From Bacteroidia bacterium (GTDB lineage Bacteria > Bacteroidota > Bacteroidia > Flavobacteriales > Flavobacteriaceae), in assembly GCA_018679315.1 (NCBI GenBank), contig JAHHLF010000340.1:1-7228 (forward strand): DNA of 7,228 nucleotides, in the 5' to 3' direction. The translations under genes and the position numbers were made by a program. A model generated the notes under the pieces. The model ran no database searches. It saw only the letters and a list, made by a program, of their open reading frames with translations, and was not told where the DNA came from. The first letter of the stretch is position 1; each line of letters begins with the position of its first letter. Positions 1-6,633 of this stretch are shown piece by piece.

Positions 1-1
1 A

Positions 2-1312
2 GCCGGAATAATGCTAAGTCCCAATTGGGCAACGGCTTTTAAGAAGCCTTCAACTTATATGCTCAAGGTGGGTTTGATCGGTGTCGGACTCCGTGGCACC
101 AATCACCTTAGCAATCTCATTCAGCGCGAAGATGTTGAGGTTAGGGCTTTGTGTGATATCGATCCTTCGCGTATTGAACTCACTACAAAAATGCTTCGGG
201 ATGCTAAGAAAGCAGAAGTACAGATCTTTGGTAAAAATGAGTGGGATTATCGGAACCTATTGGAAATGCAGGACCTGGATGCCGTCATTATTTCTACGCC
301 CTGGAGATGGCATACACCTATGGCTGTAGATGCCATGAAGGCTGGAAAATATGCCGGACTTGAAGTATCTGCTGCGCTGACGATGGAAGAGTGCTGGGAT
401 CTTGTGAATACACATGAGGAAACCGGTACGCATATGATGATCCTTGAAAATGTAAACTATCGCAGGGATATCATGGCCGTGCTCAACATGGTGCGCAAAG
501 ATATATTTGGAGAATTAGTGCATTTCAGATGTGGTTACCAGCACGATCTTAGAGCGGTAAAATTCAATGATGGAAAACAACCATATGGAGGCGGAGTAGA
601 GTTTGGGGAGAGGGCTATTTCTGAAGCCCGGTGGCGGACTCAGTACTCGGTTGATAAAAATGCCGATGTATACCCTACTCATGGCCTGGGGCCTATCGCC
701 GTTATGGCAGATATCAACAGAGGTAACAGGTTTTTATCCCTTACTTCAAAAGCTACGAAGGCCATTGGATTACATAATCATATTGTAGCAAAAGGAGGGG
801 CAGACCATCCAAATGCTGCTGTAAAATTTAAGCAGGGCGATGTGATCACCAGCACAATAGAAACTGCCAGGGGAGAGACGATCATCATCACACACGACTG
901 CAATTTACCTAGGCCCTATTCACTTGGATTTAGAGTTCAGGGGGCCAATGGCATATGGGAAGTAGATGGCAACCGTATTTATATTGAAGGGAAATCTCAA
1001 CCCCATCGATGGGATGCCGCAGATACTTGGTTGAAGGAATACGATCATCCGCTGTGGCAGGAGTATGGCGAATATGCCACCGGGGCCGGTCATGGGGGTA
1101 TGGATTTCTTTGTATTACAGGCATTTGTACAATCTGCGGGTAAAGGGATCGCACCGCCGATGGACGTATATGACGCCGCTGCCTGGAGTGCCGTCACACC
1201 CTTGTCTGAACTATCTATTGCCGCCAATGGTGCTCCACAGGAATTCCCTGATTTTACCAAAGGATCATGGGAAAAGAGAACCCCTTATCCATGGCTAGTA
1301 CCGCTTTATTAG
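2..1312 (+). CDS. Gfo/Idh/MocA-family protein, GH109-like (5' partial)
   Basis: Likely an NAD-dependent enzyme of the Gfo/Idh/MocA fold, closest in appearance to family GH109 (alpha-N-acetylgalactosaminidase-type enzymes that cleave by an NAD-assisted redox mechanism). Counting from the ATG at position 11, the Rossmann nucleotide-binding loop is GVGLRG at residues 24-29, followed by the acidic strand end CDID (48-51). Family-like blocks follow: STPWRWH (95-101), ENVNYRR (146-152), VLNMVR (157-162), YQHDLR (176-181), YPTHGLGP (221-228, whose His is a likely active-site residue) and HGGMDFF (361-367). The frame stays open to the window edge, and the residues AGIMLSPNWATAF before the Rossmann strand look like the end of a Tat/Sec signal peptide. 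The true start is therefore probably upstream, and the ATG at 11 is probably internal. Substrate cannot be read from sequence; a plain sugar dehydrogenase is the alternative. No functional link to the nos genes is apparent. Confidence 0.85.
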   Translation, partial: AGIMLSPNWATAFKKPSTYMLKVGLIGVGLRGTNHLSNLIQREDVEVRALCDIDPSRIELTTKMLRDAKKAEVQIFGKNEWDYRNLLEMQDLDAVIISTPWRWHTPMAVDAMKAGKYAGLEVSAALTMEECWDLVNTHEETGTHMMILENVNYRRDIMAVLNMVRKDIFGELVHFRCGYQHDLRAVKFNDGKQPYGGGVEFGERAISEARWRTQYSVDKNADVYPTHGLGPIAVMADINRGNRFLSLTSKATKAIGLHNHIVAKGGADHPNAAVKFKQGDVITSTIETARGETIIITHDCNLPRPYSLGFRVQGANGIWEVDGNRIYIEGKSQPHRWDAADTWLKEYDHPLWQEYGEYATGAGHGGMDFFVLQAFVQSAGKGIAPPMDVYDAAAWSAVTPLSELSIAANGAPQEFPDFTKGSWEKRTPYPWLVPLY

Positions 1313-1368
1313 TAAGAATATGCGTATCTTTAATAAAGCCAATGGCATTAAGGCATCCCTTCCAAACC

Positions 1369-1380
1369 TGATTTTTATCA
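1369..1380. promoter_or_regulatory. Crp/Fnr-type box upstream of usp
   Basis: Perfect dyad TGATTTTTATCA (TGAT-N4-ATCA), matching the core of the Fnr consensus TTGAT-N4-ATCAA. The same 12 bases recur at 2796-2807 before the nos operon. Its centre (1374.5) lies 33 bases upstream of the centre of the -7 element at 1404-1411, which puts it at about -40.5, typical of class II Crp/Fnr activation. Which regulator binds is inferred; no Crp/Fnr gene lies in the window. Confidence 0.65.
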
Positions 1381-1403
1381 TGCCATTTCCCAAAAGGAAC
1401 AGT

Positions 1404-1411
1404 TAAATTTG
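1404..1411 (+). promoter_or_regulatory. Bacteroidota -7 promoter element for usp
   Basis: TAAATTTG matches the TAnnTTTG -7 consensus of the Bacteroidota primary sigma factor. It lies 19 bases before the usp start codon, giving a short leader. No TTTG/TTG -33 element is found at the usual 17-23 base spacing; the Crp/Fnr-type box sits there instead, consistent with an activator-dependent promoter. Confidence 0.6.
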
Positions 1412-1430
1412 AAAGACTAAATTCATTATC

Positions 1431-2255
1431 ATGAAAACAATCATTGTACCTATTGATTTTTCGGAACAGTCGGAAAATGCACTACAAGTAGCCGCCTCTC
1501 TTGCCAAAAAACACAATGCTGAGATCCTGGTCCTGCATATGCTAGAATTAAACGAGGCTATGATTTCCTCCTCAGAAGGATTCCATCCTGAGCAAACTGT
1601 TTTTCTGCTTAAACTGGCAGAAAAGCGGATCAACGAATTTTTGGATAAATCCTATTTAAAAGGAGTTTCAAAAATAACCCCCATCATTAAACACTTTAAG
1701 GTGTTTGGTGAGGTAAATGAAATAGCAGCTAAGCACAATGGAGATCTCATCGTCATGGGTTCTCACGGATCTGATGGCCTCAAAGAGATCTTCGTCGGTT
1801 CCAATGCAGAAAAGGTAGTGCGCAATGCAAATATTCCCGTATTGGTCATAAAAAAGAAACATGAAGATTTCAGAGTTGAGAATTTTGTCTTCGCTTGTGA
1901 CTATAAGGACGAGAGCCTGGAAGCCTTTCAAAAAGCTAAAGACTTTACGGAAAAAGTAGGTGCAAATCTGCATATGGTCTATATCAACACCCCCGGAGAT
2001 CACTTCTTAAGCACTAAAGACGCCTATGAGAAAGTCAACACTTTCCTGAGTAAAGCAGGTGCCGGTACAGGAGTGGACATCTATAATGACTACAGCGTGG
2101 AAAAAGGTGTGCTCAACTATTGTGAAAGTATAGGTGCCGATGCAATAGGTATACCTACCCACGGACGCAAGGGATTATCCCACTTCTTTATGGGAAGTAT
2201 AGGGGAAGATATAGCGAATCACGCGCAATTGCCTGTGATTACGTTTAAGATCTGA
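1431..2255 (+). CDS. Universal stress protein, two tandem Usp domains
   Basis: Cytoplasmic universal stress protein of 274 residues, made of two Usp (UspA-fold) domains, roughly 1-141 and 150-274. It opens with the characteristic MKTIIVPIDFSEQSENAL. Domain 1 carries the full ATP-binding signature G-x2-G-x9-G-S (G110, G113, G123, S124) and ends with the strand IPVLVIK. Domain 2 keeps HGRKGLSHFFMGS but has Pro242 where the first glycine would be, so nucleotide binding there is uncertain. Tandem Usp proteins of this size are common in Bacteroidota, and in several bacteria usp genes are induced by oxygen limitation through Fnr/Anr regulators. The Fnr-type box and -7 element just upstream fit that pattern. 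The gene appears to be monocistronic, ending at the terminator at 2282-2309. The ATG at 1431 is chosen because the first beta strand begins directly after it. The specific role is unknown. Confidence 0.93.
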   Translation: MKTIIVPIDFSEQSENALQVAASLAKKHNAEILVLHMLELNEAMISSSEGFHPEQTVFLLKLAEKRINEFLDKSYLKGVSKITPIIKHFKVFGEVNEIAAKHNGDLIVMGSHGSDGLKEIFVGSNAEKVVRNANIPVLVIKKKHEDFRVENFVFACDYKDESLEAFQKAKDFTEKVGANLHMVYINTPGDHFLSTKDAYEKVNTFLSKAGAGTGVDIYNDYSVEKGVLNYCESIGADAIGIPTHGRKGLSHFFMGSIGEDIANHAQLPVITFKI

Positions 2256-2281
2256 ACCTAATTTCAAGTAGATAAGATAAG

Positions 2282-2309
2282 AAAAGAAGCCTTCCGGGGC
2301 TTCTTTTTT
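2282..2309. terminator. Bidirectional intrinsic terminator between usp and rrf2
   Basis: A perfect 10-bp stem (AAAAGAAGCC at 2282-2291 with GGCTTCTTTT at 2298-2307) encloses a six-base loop and ends in a T tract on the + strand (2304-2309). It lies 27 bases after the usp stop. On the - strand it abuts the stop codon of the Rrf2 gene and is followed by a TTTTCTTATC run, so it can serve both converging genes. Confidence 0.85.
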
Positions 2310-2739
2310 ATTGAGGCAGGTAGGATTTATGCTCACTTATCTCATCGGCAAAATCCTGAATTGTATTAAACTCCAGAGCAGTTAGCAGTGACCATCTGTA
2401 GGGACTGATCTTTTCATGCAGCGGACAAGGTTTTGCTTCATTGCAATGCTCAAGTCCCAGAACACAAGATTTAAATAGTTCTTCTCCATCTATCATTTCC
2501 ACAATTTTGATCATCGGGACCTTTCGGTTGGCCTCAGTCAAATAGAAACCGCCTTTGGGACCGCGCTCAGAAGAGATGATATTATGACGTACAAGCTCCT
2601 GCAATAATTTGGCAATATAAGCCTTCGGTACTGCAATGGCCTCGCTGATATCCCGGGCCAGAATCTTCTGTGAACCATTAGCGTTTATGGCCAGGTACAA
2701 CACAGCATTTAAAGCATATTTGACTGAATTGGAGAACAT
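2308..2739 (-). CDS. Rrf2-family transcriptional regulator with Fe-S-type cysteines
   Basis: Winged-helix DNA-binding protein of 143 residues, the normal length for Rrf2/IscR/NsrR. It starts with MFSNSVKYALNAVLYLA, the typical Rrf2 first helix. The recognition region covers about 28-50 (DISEAIAVPKAYIAKLLQEL), and the wing is SSERGPKGGFYL (56-67). Three cysteines, C92, C99 and C105, form a C-x6-C-x5-C set in the loop where IscR and NsrR bind an Fe-S cluster, so the protein probably senses NO or redox/iron state rather than being a cysteine-free Rrf2 such as CymR. It is transcribed divergently from the nos operon across 124 bases, a usual arrangement for a local regulator that may also control itself. 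Whether it acts on nos, and as repressor or activator, is inferred from position only; I do not assign it NsrR or IscR. Confidence 0.92.
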   Translation of the reverse strand: MFSNSVKYALNAVLYLAINANGSQKILARDISEAIAVPKAYIAKLLQELVRHNIISSERGPKGGFYLTEANRKVPMIKIVEMIDGEELFKSCVLGLEHCNEAKPCPLHEKISPYRWSLLTALEFNTIQDFADEISEHKSYLPQ

Positions 2740-2770
2740 GATTTTACTAATAAATATTCCCTACAATAAT

Positions 2771-2815
2771 AAAAAAGATATGTATGTCCGAAATATGATT
2801 TTTATCATCTTTTTT
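2771..2815. repeat. Inverted repeat around the nos Crp/Fnr-type box
   Basis: AAAAAAGAT (2771-2779) and ATCTTTTTT (2807-2815) are perfect 9-base inverted copies separated by 27 bases. They lie in the divergent rrf2-nos regulatory region, and the right arm overlaps the last base of the Fnr-type box. It might be an operator, possibly for the Rrf2 protein, but A/T runs of this sort can arise by chance. Confidence 0.3.
2796..2807. promoter_or_regulatory. Crp/Fnr-type box upstream of the nos operon
   Basis: Second perfect copy of TGATTTTTATCA; here the dyad extends to 14 bases (ATGAT-TTTT-ATCAT, 2795-2808). Its centre (2801.5) is 33 bases upstream of the centre of the -7 element at 2831-2838, the same geometry as before usp. 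N2O respiration is commonly under anaerobic Crp/Fnr-family control (Fnr, Nnr, Dnr), so an activator site here is expected. The actual regulator is not encoded in the window. Confidence 0.75.
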
Positions 2816-2830
2816 GAATATACGGGCACC

Positions 2831-2838
2831 TACTTTTG
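2831..2838 (+). promoter_or_regulatory. Bacteroidota -7 promoter element for the nos operon
   Basis: TACTTTTG matches TAnnTTTG and lies 25 bases before the cytochrome start codon. The only upstream TTTG (2813-2816) is 14 bases away, too close for a normal -33 element, so initiation probably relies on the activator bound at 2796-2807. Confidence 0.62.
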
Positions 2839-2863
2839 GGGCATTAATCAATACGTAAACAAA

Positions 2864-3370
2864 ATGAAAAGACTATCTGTCTTAGGTACTTTGGCTTTTT
2901 TTAGCTTACTCTTACTGGCATGTGGGGGAAAGGAAGAAAAGCCTAAGGACGGGTTTAGCATAGATCGGCAAAAAACCACTGAACAAAAAACTGAAAGTAC
3001 AGCTGATAATACCATCAAAGCTTCTGAAAGAATCGATTTGGAAAATAAAGGGGTTGGTGTTATCACTTCTTTAGATCTGCCTGCAGAAATAGACCAGGCC
3101 ATGGCCGCGAACGGTAAGGAACTTTATGATCAGCTATGTCTTGCATGTCATCGAATAGGGAAAAAGTTTATCGGACCGGCTCCTAATGATATTTTAGAAA
3201 GACGGACCCCGGAATGGGTGATGAACATGATCCTGGATCCGGAACGCATGGTCAAGGAGGATCCATTAGCAAAAGATCTGCTTATCGAATTTAATGGCTC
3301 CCCTATGGCTAATCAAGGGCTTACGGAAGAAGAAGCGCGTGCTGTTTTAGAATATTTCAGAACCTTATAA
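2864..3370 (+). CDS. Monoheme cytochrome c lipoprotein, candidate electron donor to NosZ
   Basis: First gene of the nos operon, 168 residues. The start at 2864 gives a clean lipoprotein signal peptide (MKRLSVLGTLAFFSLLLLAC, lipid-modified Cys20). The frame stays open further upstream, but only antisense to the Rrf2 gene. Residues 21-70 are a charged, low-complexity tether. The cytochrome domain follows, with the heme-binding CLACH (C92, C95, H96), a GPAPNDI segment, and a likely axial Met148 in SPMANQGL, then a closing helix EEEARAVLEYFR. This is a small class I cytochrome c anchored to a membrane on the periplasmic side. Clade II nos systems lack NosR-type flavoprotein donors and rely on c-type cytochromes, so this protein plausibly carries electrons from the quinol-oxidising complex to the CuA site of NosZ. 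That partnership is inferred from gene order. The next gene begins 12 bases after the stop. Confidence 0.92.
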   Translation: MKRLSVLGTLAFFSLLLLACGGKEEKPKDGFSIDRQKTTEQKTESTADNTIKASERIDLENKGVGVITSLDLPAEIDQAMAANGKELYDQLCLACHRIGKKFIGPAPNDILERRTPEWVMNMILDPERMVKEDPLAKDLLIEFNGSPMANQGLTEEEARAVLEYFRTL

Positions 3371-3382
3371 GAATAATAATCA

Positions 3383-3958
3383 ATGGTATCTACAATGAAA
3401 CGAAATATATTACTGGGCGCAATACTTGCCCTTTTTGTACTTATGGCTTGTAAGAACGAAGCCAAAACCGAAGCGACAGCACCAGCTGAAGAAACGACCA
3501 ATACCGAAAAACAAGGACAGGCCTTTATTAAAGATGATGAATCTACTCCGAATGTGCTGGATATTGCCATAGGATCTGAAGCACACACCACCTTAGTTGC
3601 AGCCGTCCAGGCAGCAGAGTTGGAAAATGCCCTGGTAAACGCAGGGCCTCTAATGGTTTTTGCACCAACTAATGAGGCATTTGATGCGCTACCTGAAGGG
3701 ACGGTAGATAATCTCCTGAAGCCTGAAAACAAAGGGGCGCTTGCCAATATTCTTAAGTATCACGTAACTCCGGGTAAGTATTCCAAAGACTTCCTGAAAA
3801 AGTTTAAAAAACTTGGGCAAGCGAATAACCAAAATGTAATGATTGAAGTAAAAGGAGACGATGTATTTGTGGGAGGCGCTAAGATCATTGCCAGTGTCCC
3901 CGCCGGAAATGGAATTGTACATGTGATAGATAAGGTAATGCTACCACCAGAAGAATAA
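3383..3958 (+). CDS. Fasciclin (FAS1) domain lipoprotein in the nos operon
   Basis: Lipoprotein of 191 residues with one FAS1 domain. The signal peptide ends in LFVLMAC (Cys23), followed by an Ala/Glu/Thr-rich linker (24-55). The FAS1 domain spans about 56-188: NVLDIAIGSEAHTTLVAAV, then the H1-like block GPLMVFAPTNEAFDALP (88-104), LKYHVTPGKY (124-133), and the H2-like block GNGIVHVIDKVMLPP (175-189). FAS1 domains usually mediate adhesion or protein contacts and have no known catalytic role in N2O reduction. Its place between the cytochrome and nosZ suggests a structural or assembly role for the reductase complex, which is an inference. An alternative start at 3395 (MKRNILLG) gives a more compact signal peptide and is equally acceptable. 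The stop is 25 bases before nosZ. Confidence 0.92.
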   Translation: MVSTMKRNILLGAILALFVLMACKNEAKTEATAPAEETTNTEKQGQAFIKDDESTPNVLDIAIGSEAHTTLVAAVQAAELENALVNAGPLMVFAPTNEAFDALPEGTVDNLLKPENKGALANILKYHVTPGKYSKDFLKKFKKLGQANNQNVMIEVKGDDVFVGGAKIIASVPAGNGIVHVIDKVMLPPEE

Positions 3959-3983
3959 TATTCAACACCTAAAATATAAAACA

Positions 3984-5942
3984 ATGAAAAAAGTACATTA
4001 TATCATATCGGGATTCCTCGGATTGATCCTTATGGTTACGAGTTGTAACACAGGAGGAGACAAATCTAATGGGGCTCTTGCTTCCAGTGCCGCAGAAAAA
4101 GTCTACGTGGCACCGGGAGAACACGATGAATTCTACGCCTTTATTTCGGGTGGATTTAGCGGACAACTTTCTGTCTATGGACTGCCTTCAGGCCGTTTGT
4201 TTAAAGTGATCCCTGTCTTTTCTCAAGACGCCGAGAAAGCCTGGGGATACAATGAAGAAACGAAACCTATGTTGAATACGTCCTACGGATTCATTCCTTG
4301 GGATGATTCTCACCATCCGGATATTTCTCAAACCAATGGAGAAGTAGACGGCCGCTATATATTTATTAACGGTAATAACACACCTCGTATCGCAAAGATC
4401 GATCTCAGTGTCTTTGAAACCACAGAGATCATTGAAATACCTAATAGTGCAGGTAATCACAGTTCGGCTTTCGTTACAGAAAATACCGAATATGTTGTTG
4501 CTGGAACTCGTTTTTCAGTCCCAATTCCTCAAAGAGATATTTCTATCAAGGAGTATAAAGGCAACTTTAAAGGAACGCTCTCCTTTATCAGTGTAGATCC
4601 TGAAGATGGCGGTATGGATCTATCTTTCCAGGTATTAATGCCCGGTTTTGATTATGACCTTGCCCACCCTGGACGTGGAGCTTCACATGGTTGGATGTTT
4701 TTCTCAAGCTATAATTCAGAAGAGGCCAGTACACTGATGGAAGTGAATGCCTCCCAAAACGATAAGGACTTTATTGCAGCGATCAATTGGAAAAAAGCGG
4801 AAGAATACATCGCGTCAGGTCAGTTTGAGACCATGCCAGCAAATTATGCACATAATGTATATAGTGACGAAACCCATACGGCTACTTCTACGATGAAGAA
4901 AGAAGTTCGGGTGTTGGATGCTTCCAAACTTGACGGATTGGCCTATCTTTTACCAACTCCAAAATCTCCTCACGGATGTGATGTAGATCCTACGGGTGAA
5001 TACATTGTTGGAAATGGTAAATTATCTGCTGACCTCACAGTCCATTCATTTACTAAAATGCTGGAAGCAATTGAGAATGAGAATTATGAAGGGGAAGCGT
5101 ACGGAATACCTATCTTAAATTTCGAAGATGTACTGGCAGGTACCGTAAATCAAGCCGGCTTAGGCCCATTACATACAGAATTTGATGACAAGGGCAATGG
5201 CTATACTACCTTCTTCATTTCTTCCGAAGTAGTTAAATGGAAAGTGGGGACCTGGGAAGTTCTTGACAGGGCACCTTGTTACTATTCCGTAGGTCACCTG
5301 ATGATCCCTGGTGGAAACTCCAGAAAGCCTTATGGCAAGTATGTGGTTGCCATGAACAAGATTACCAAAGACCGGTATTTACCTACGGGTCCGGAGGTTA
5401 CCCAATCAGCTCAATTATACGATATCTCAGGGGATAAAATGGAGCTCTTACTCGATTTCCCGACCATTGGAGAACCTCACTATGCCGCGGGGATAGCGGC
5501 AGATATAGTGAAGGAACGTTCCAGGAAGATCTTTGATCTCAGAGAAAACAAGCATGAATATGCCACTACCTCCGATGCCAATGTCAAGGTGGAAAGAAAT
5601 GGCAAAGAAGTTCACGTATATATGACTATGATACGAAGCCATTTTAACCCTGATAATATTGAAGGTATCAAGGTAGGGGATAAAGTGTATTTCCATGTGA
5701 CGAACCTGGAACAGGATTATGACGTTCCACATGGAATTAGTATGATCGGGGCAAATACCTCTGAACTATTGATCATGCCCGGACAGACGGAAACCTTTGT
5801 CTGGGAACCAAAACAAGTTGGTGTCTGGCCATTTTATTGTACGGACTTCTGTTCTGCACTCCACCAGGAAATGCAGGGTTATGTTCGTGTTTCACCGGCT
5901 AATTCACCACTGGATCTGACTTGGTCACTGGGGGAAGACTAA
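3984..5942 (+). CDS. nosZ: Nitrous oxide reductase, clade II (Sec/lipoprotein type)
   Basis: Catalyses the two-electron reduction of N2O to N2 and water outside the cytoplasmic membrane. The 652-residue protein has an N-terminal seven-bladed propeller holding the CuZ cluster and a C-terminal cupredoxin domain holding CuA. All seven CuZ histidines can be placed by motif: H110 and H111 (DDSHHPD), H159 (AGNHSS), H330 (KSPHG), H397 (GPLHTEFD), H438 (SVGHLM) and H499 (GEPHY). CuA ligands are H583 (DVPHG) and C619, C623, H627 and M630 in CTDFCSALHQEM. Asp621 replaces the Trp of clade I enzymes; only a backbone carbonyl is used there, and this motif form is typical of clade II. Export is by a Sec lipoprotein signal (LMVTSC, Cys21), not the twin-arginine signal of clade I. 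There is no C-terminal heme domain as in some epsilonproteobacterial NosZ, so a separate cytochrome must deliver electrons. The protein appears complete and intact. Confidence 0.98.
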   Translation: MKKVHYIISGFLGLILMVTSCNTGGDKSNGALASSAAEKVYVAPGEHDEFYAFISGGFSGQLSVYGLPSGRLFKVIPVFSQDAEKAWGYNEETKPMLNTSYGFIPWDDSHHPDISQTNGEVDGRYIFINGNNTPRIAKIDLSVFETTEIIEIPNSAGNHSSAFVTENTEYVVAGTRFSVPIPQRDISIKEYKGNFKGTLSFISVDPEDGGMDLSFQVLMPGFDYDLAHPGRGASHGWMFFSSYNSEEASTLMEVNASQNDKDFIAAINWKKAEEYIASGQFETMPANYAHNVYSDETHTATSTMKKEVRVLDASKLDGLAYLLPTPKSPHGCDVDPTGEYIVGNGKLSADLTVHSFTKMLEAIENENYEGEAYGIPILNFEDVLAGTVNQAGLGPLHTEFDDKGNGYTTFFISSEVVKWKVGTWEVLDRAPCYYSVGHLMIPGGNSRKPYGKYVVAMNKITKDRYLPTGPEVTQSAQLYDISGDKMELLLDFPTIGEPHYAAGIAADIVKERSRKIFDLRENKHEYATTSDANVKVERNGKEVHVYMTMIRSHFNPDNIEGIKVGDKVYFHVTNLEQDYDVPHGISMIGANTSELLIMPGQTETFVWEPKQVGVWPFYCTDFCSALHQEMQGYVRVSPANSPLDLTWSLGED

Positions 5943-5985
5943 ATTGAAATAACCATATATTAAAATACCCTTATTGGATAATAAT

Positions 5986-6010
5986 GCGGGAGGTGTCAAA
6001 GGCCTCCCGC
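5986..6010 (+). other. Intercistronic hairpin after nosZ
   Basis: GCGGGAGG (5986-5993) and CCTCCCGC (6003-6010) form a perfect GC-rich 8-bp stem with a nine-base loop, 43 bases after the nosZ stop and 25 bases before the next start. No T run follows, so it is unlikely to be a full intrinsic terminator. It may protect the nosZ transcript end or lower expression of downstream genes relative to nosZ. Confidence 0.65.
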
Positions 6011-6035
6011 CTTATATCCCGCTAATTCCAGAAAA

Positions 6036-6623
6036 ATGAAGATCAAATCAAATTATTTAATGTGGGCAGCTGCCCTGCTTCCACTGCTATTGTTCATTTT
6101 CCCATTGTGGAAGATCACCCTGGAAGCGCCTCAGTACCCAACACCTTTGGGTATGTATATCCATATTAACGATTTTACAGATGCCAATCCACATGATATT
6201 AAGAACATCAACCTGATGAACCATTATGTGGGGATGAAGTACATTCCGGAGGCGATTCCTGAATTCAAAATATTCCCTGCCGGTATTATCATCACTACCT
6301 TGATAGGTCTTTTCATTGCTTTTAAGGCCAATTACAAATGGTATTTGTATTGGGGGATCCTAATGATAATACTCAGTGCTGCCGGATTGTATGACTTCTA
6401 TCTGTGGGAGCACGACTACGGGCACGATCTGGATCCAAAAGCGATCATGAAGTTCACTAATCCGGACGGCTCTGTGATGGGATTTCAACCGCCCTTATTT
6501 GGTTCCAAGGATATACTCAATTTTACGGCTCATTCCTATCCACAACCCGGGGCATATAGTTTAGGCGCCGGAATTGCCCTGGCATTTGTGGCTTATTTCT
6601 TTGGTAAGAAAGAAAAAAGTTAG
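6036..6623 (+). CDS. Four-helix membrane protein of the nos operon (NosB-like position)
   Basis: Integral membrane protein of 195 residues with four predicted helices: about 9-25, 80-97, 102-123 and 173-190. Two extracytoplasmic-type stretches separate them. The first (26-79) contains APQYPTPLGMYIHI and INLMNHYVGMKYIPE, with H43, H53, M61, H63 and M67. The second (124-172) contains WEHDYGHDLDP, with H126, H130, M138, M148 and H166. These His/Met residues could bind copper or heme, but no standard motif is present. Clade II nos clusters typically carry a membrane protein of unknown function, NosB, directly downstream of nosZ, and this gene occupies that place; I cannot confirm homology to NosB by eye, so no symbol is given. 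Likely roles are copper handling, quinol-linked electron input or NosZ maturation, all inferred. It is followed by nosL after 10 bases. Confidence 0.85.
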   Translation: MKIKSNYLMWAAALLPLLLFIFPLWKITLEAPQYPTPLGMYIHINDFTDANPHDIKNINLMNHYVGMKYIPEAIPEFKIFPAGIIITTLIGLFIAFKANYKWYLYWGILMIILSAAGLYDFYLWEHDYGHDLDPKAIMKFTNPDGSVMGFQPPLFGSKDILNFTAHSYPQPGAYSLGAGIALAFVAYFFGKKEKS

Positions 6624-6633
6624 TTCTTAGAGC

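Noticed and set aside
11..13. ATG at 11 as the real start of the GH109-like gene
   Set aside because: The frame is open to the window edge, and the residues before and after this ATG read like the end of a signal peptide. It is more likely an internal Met in a gene that begins upstream.
619..630. CuA Trp-to-Asp change (residue 621 of NosZ) as a broken copper site
   Set aside because: The affected residue contributes only its backbone carbonyl, and CTDFCSALHQEM is the normal form in clade II enzymes. The coordinates given in this entry are NosZ residue numbers, not bases.
1313..1368. Possible terminator after the GH109-like gene (short GCCAATGGC dyad)
   Set aside because: The stem is only three base pairs and no T tract follows it. 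The T run nearby belongs to the Fnr-type box.
2636..2863. Upstream extension of the cytochrome c reading frame to an ATG at 2636
   Set aside because: It would overlap the Rrf2 gene on the opposite strand and run through the promoter region. The ATG at 2864 gives a proper lipoprotein signal peptide directly.
3689..4166. Antisense reading frames over the FAS1 gene and the nosZ 5' end
   Set aside because: They lie inside strongly supported genes on the other strand, show no domain or signal, and have no promoter or leader of their own.
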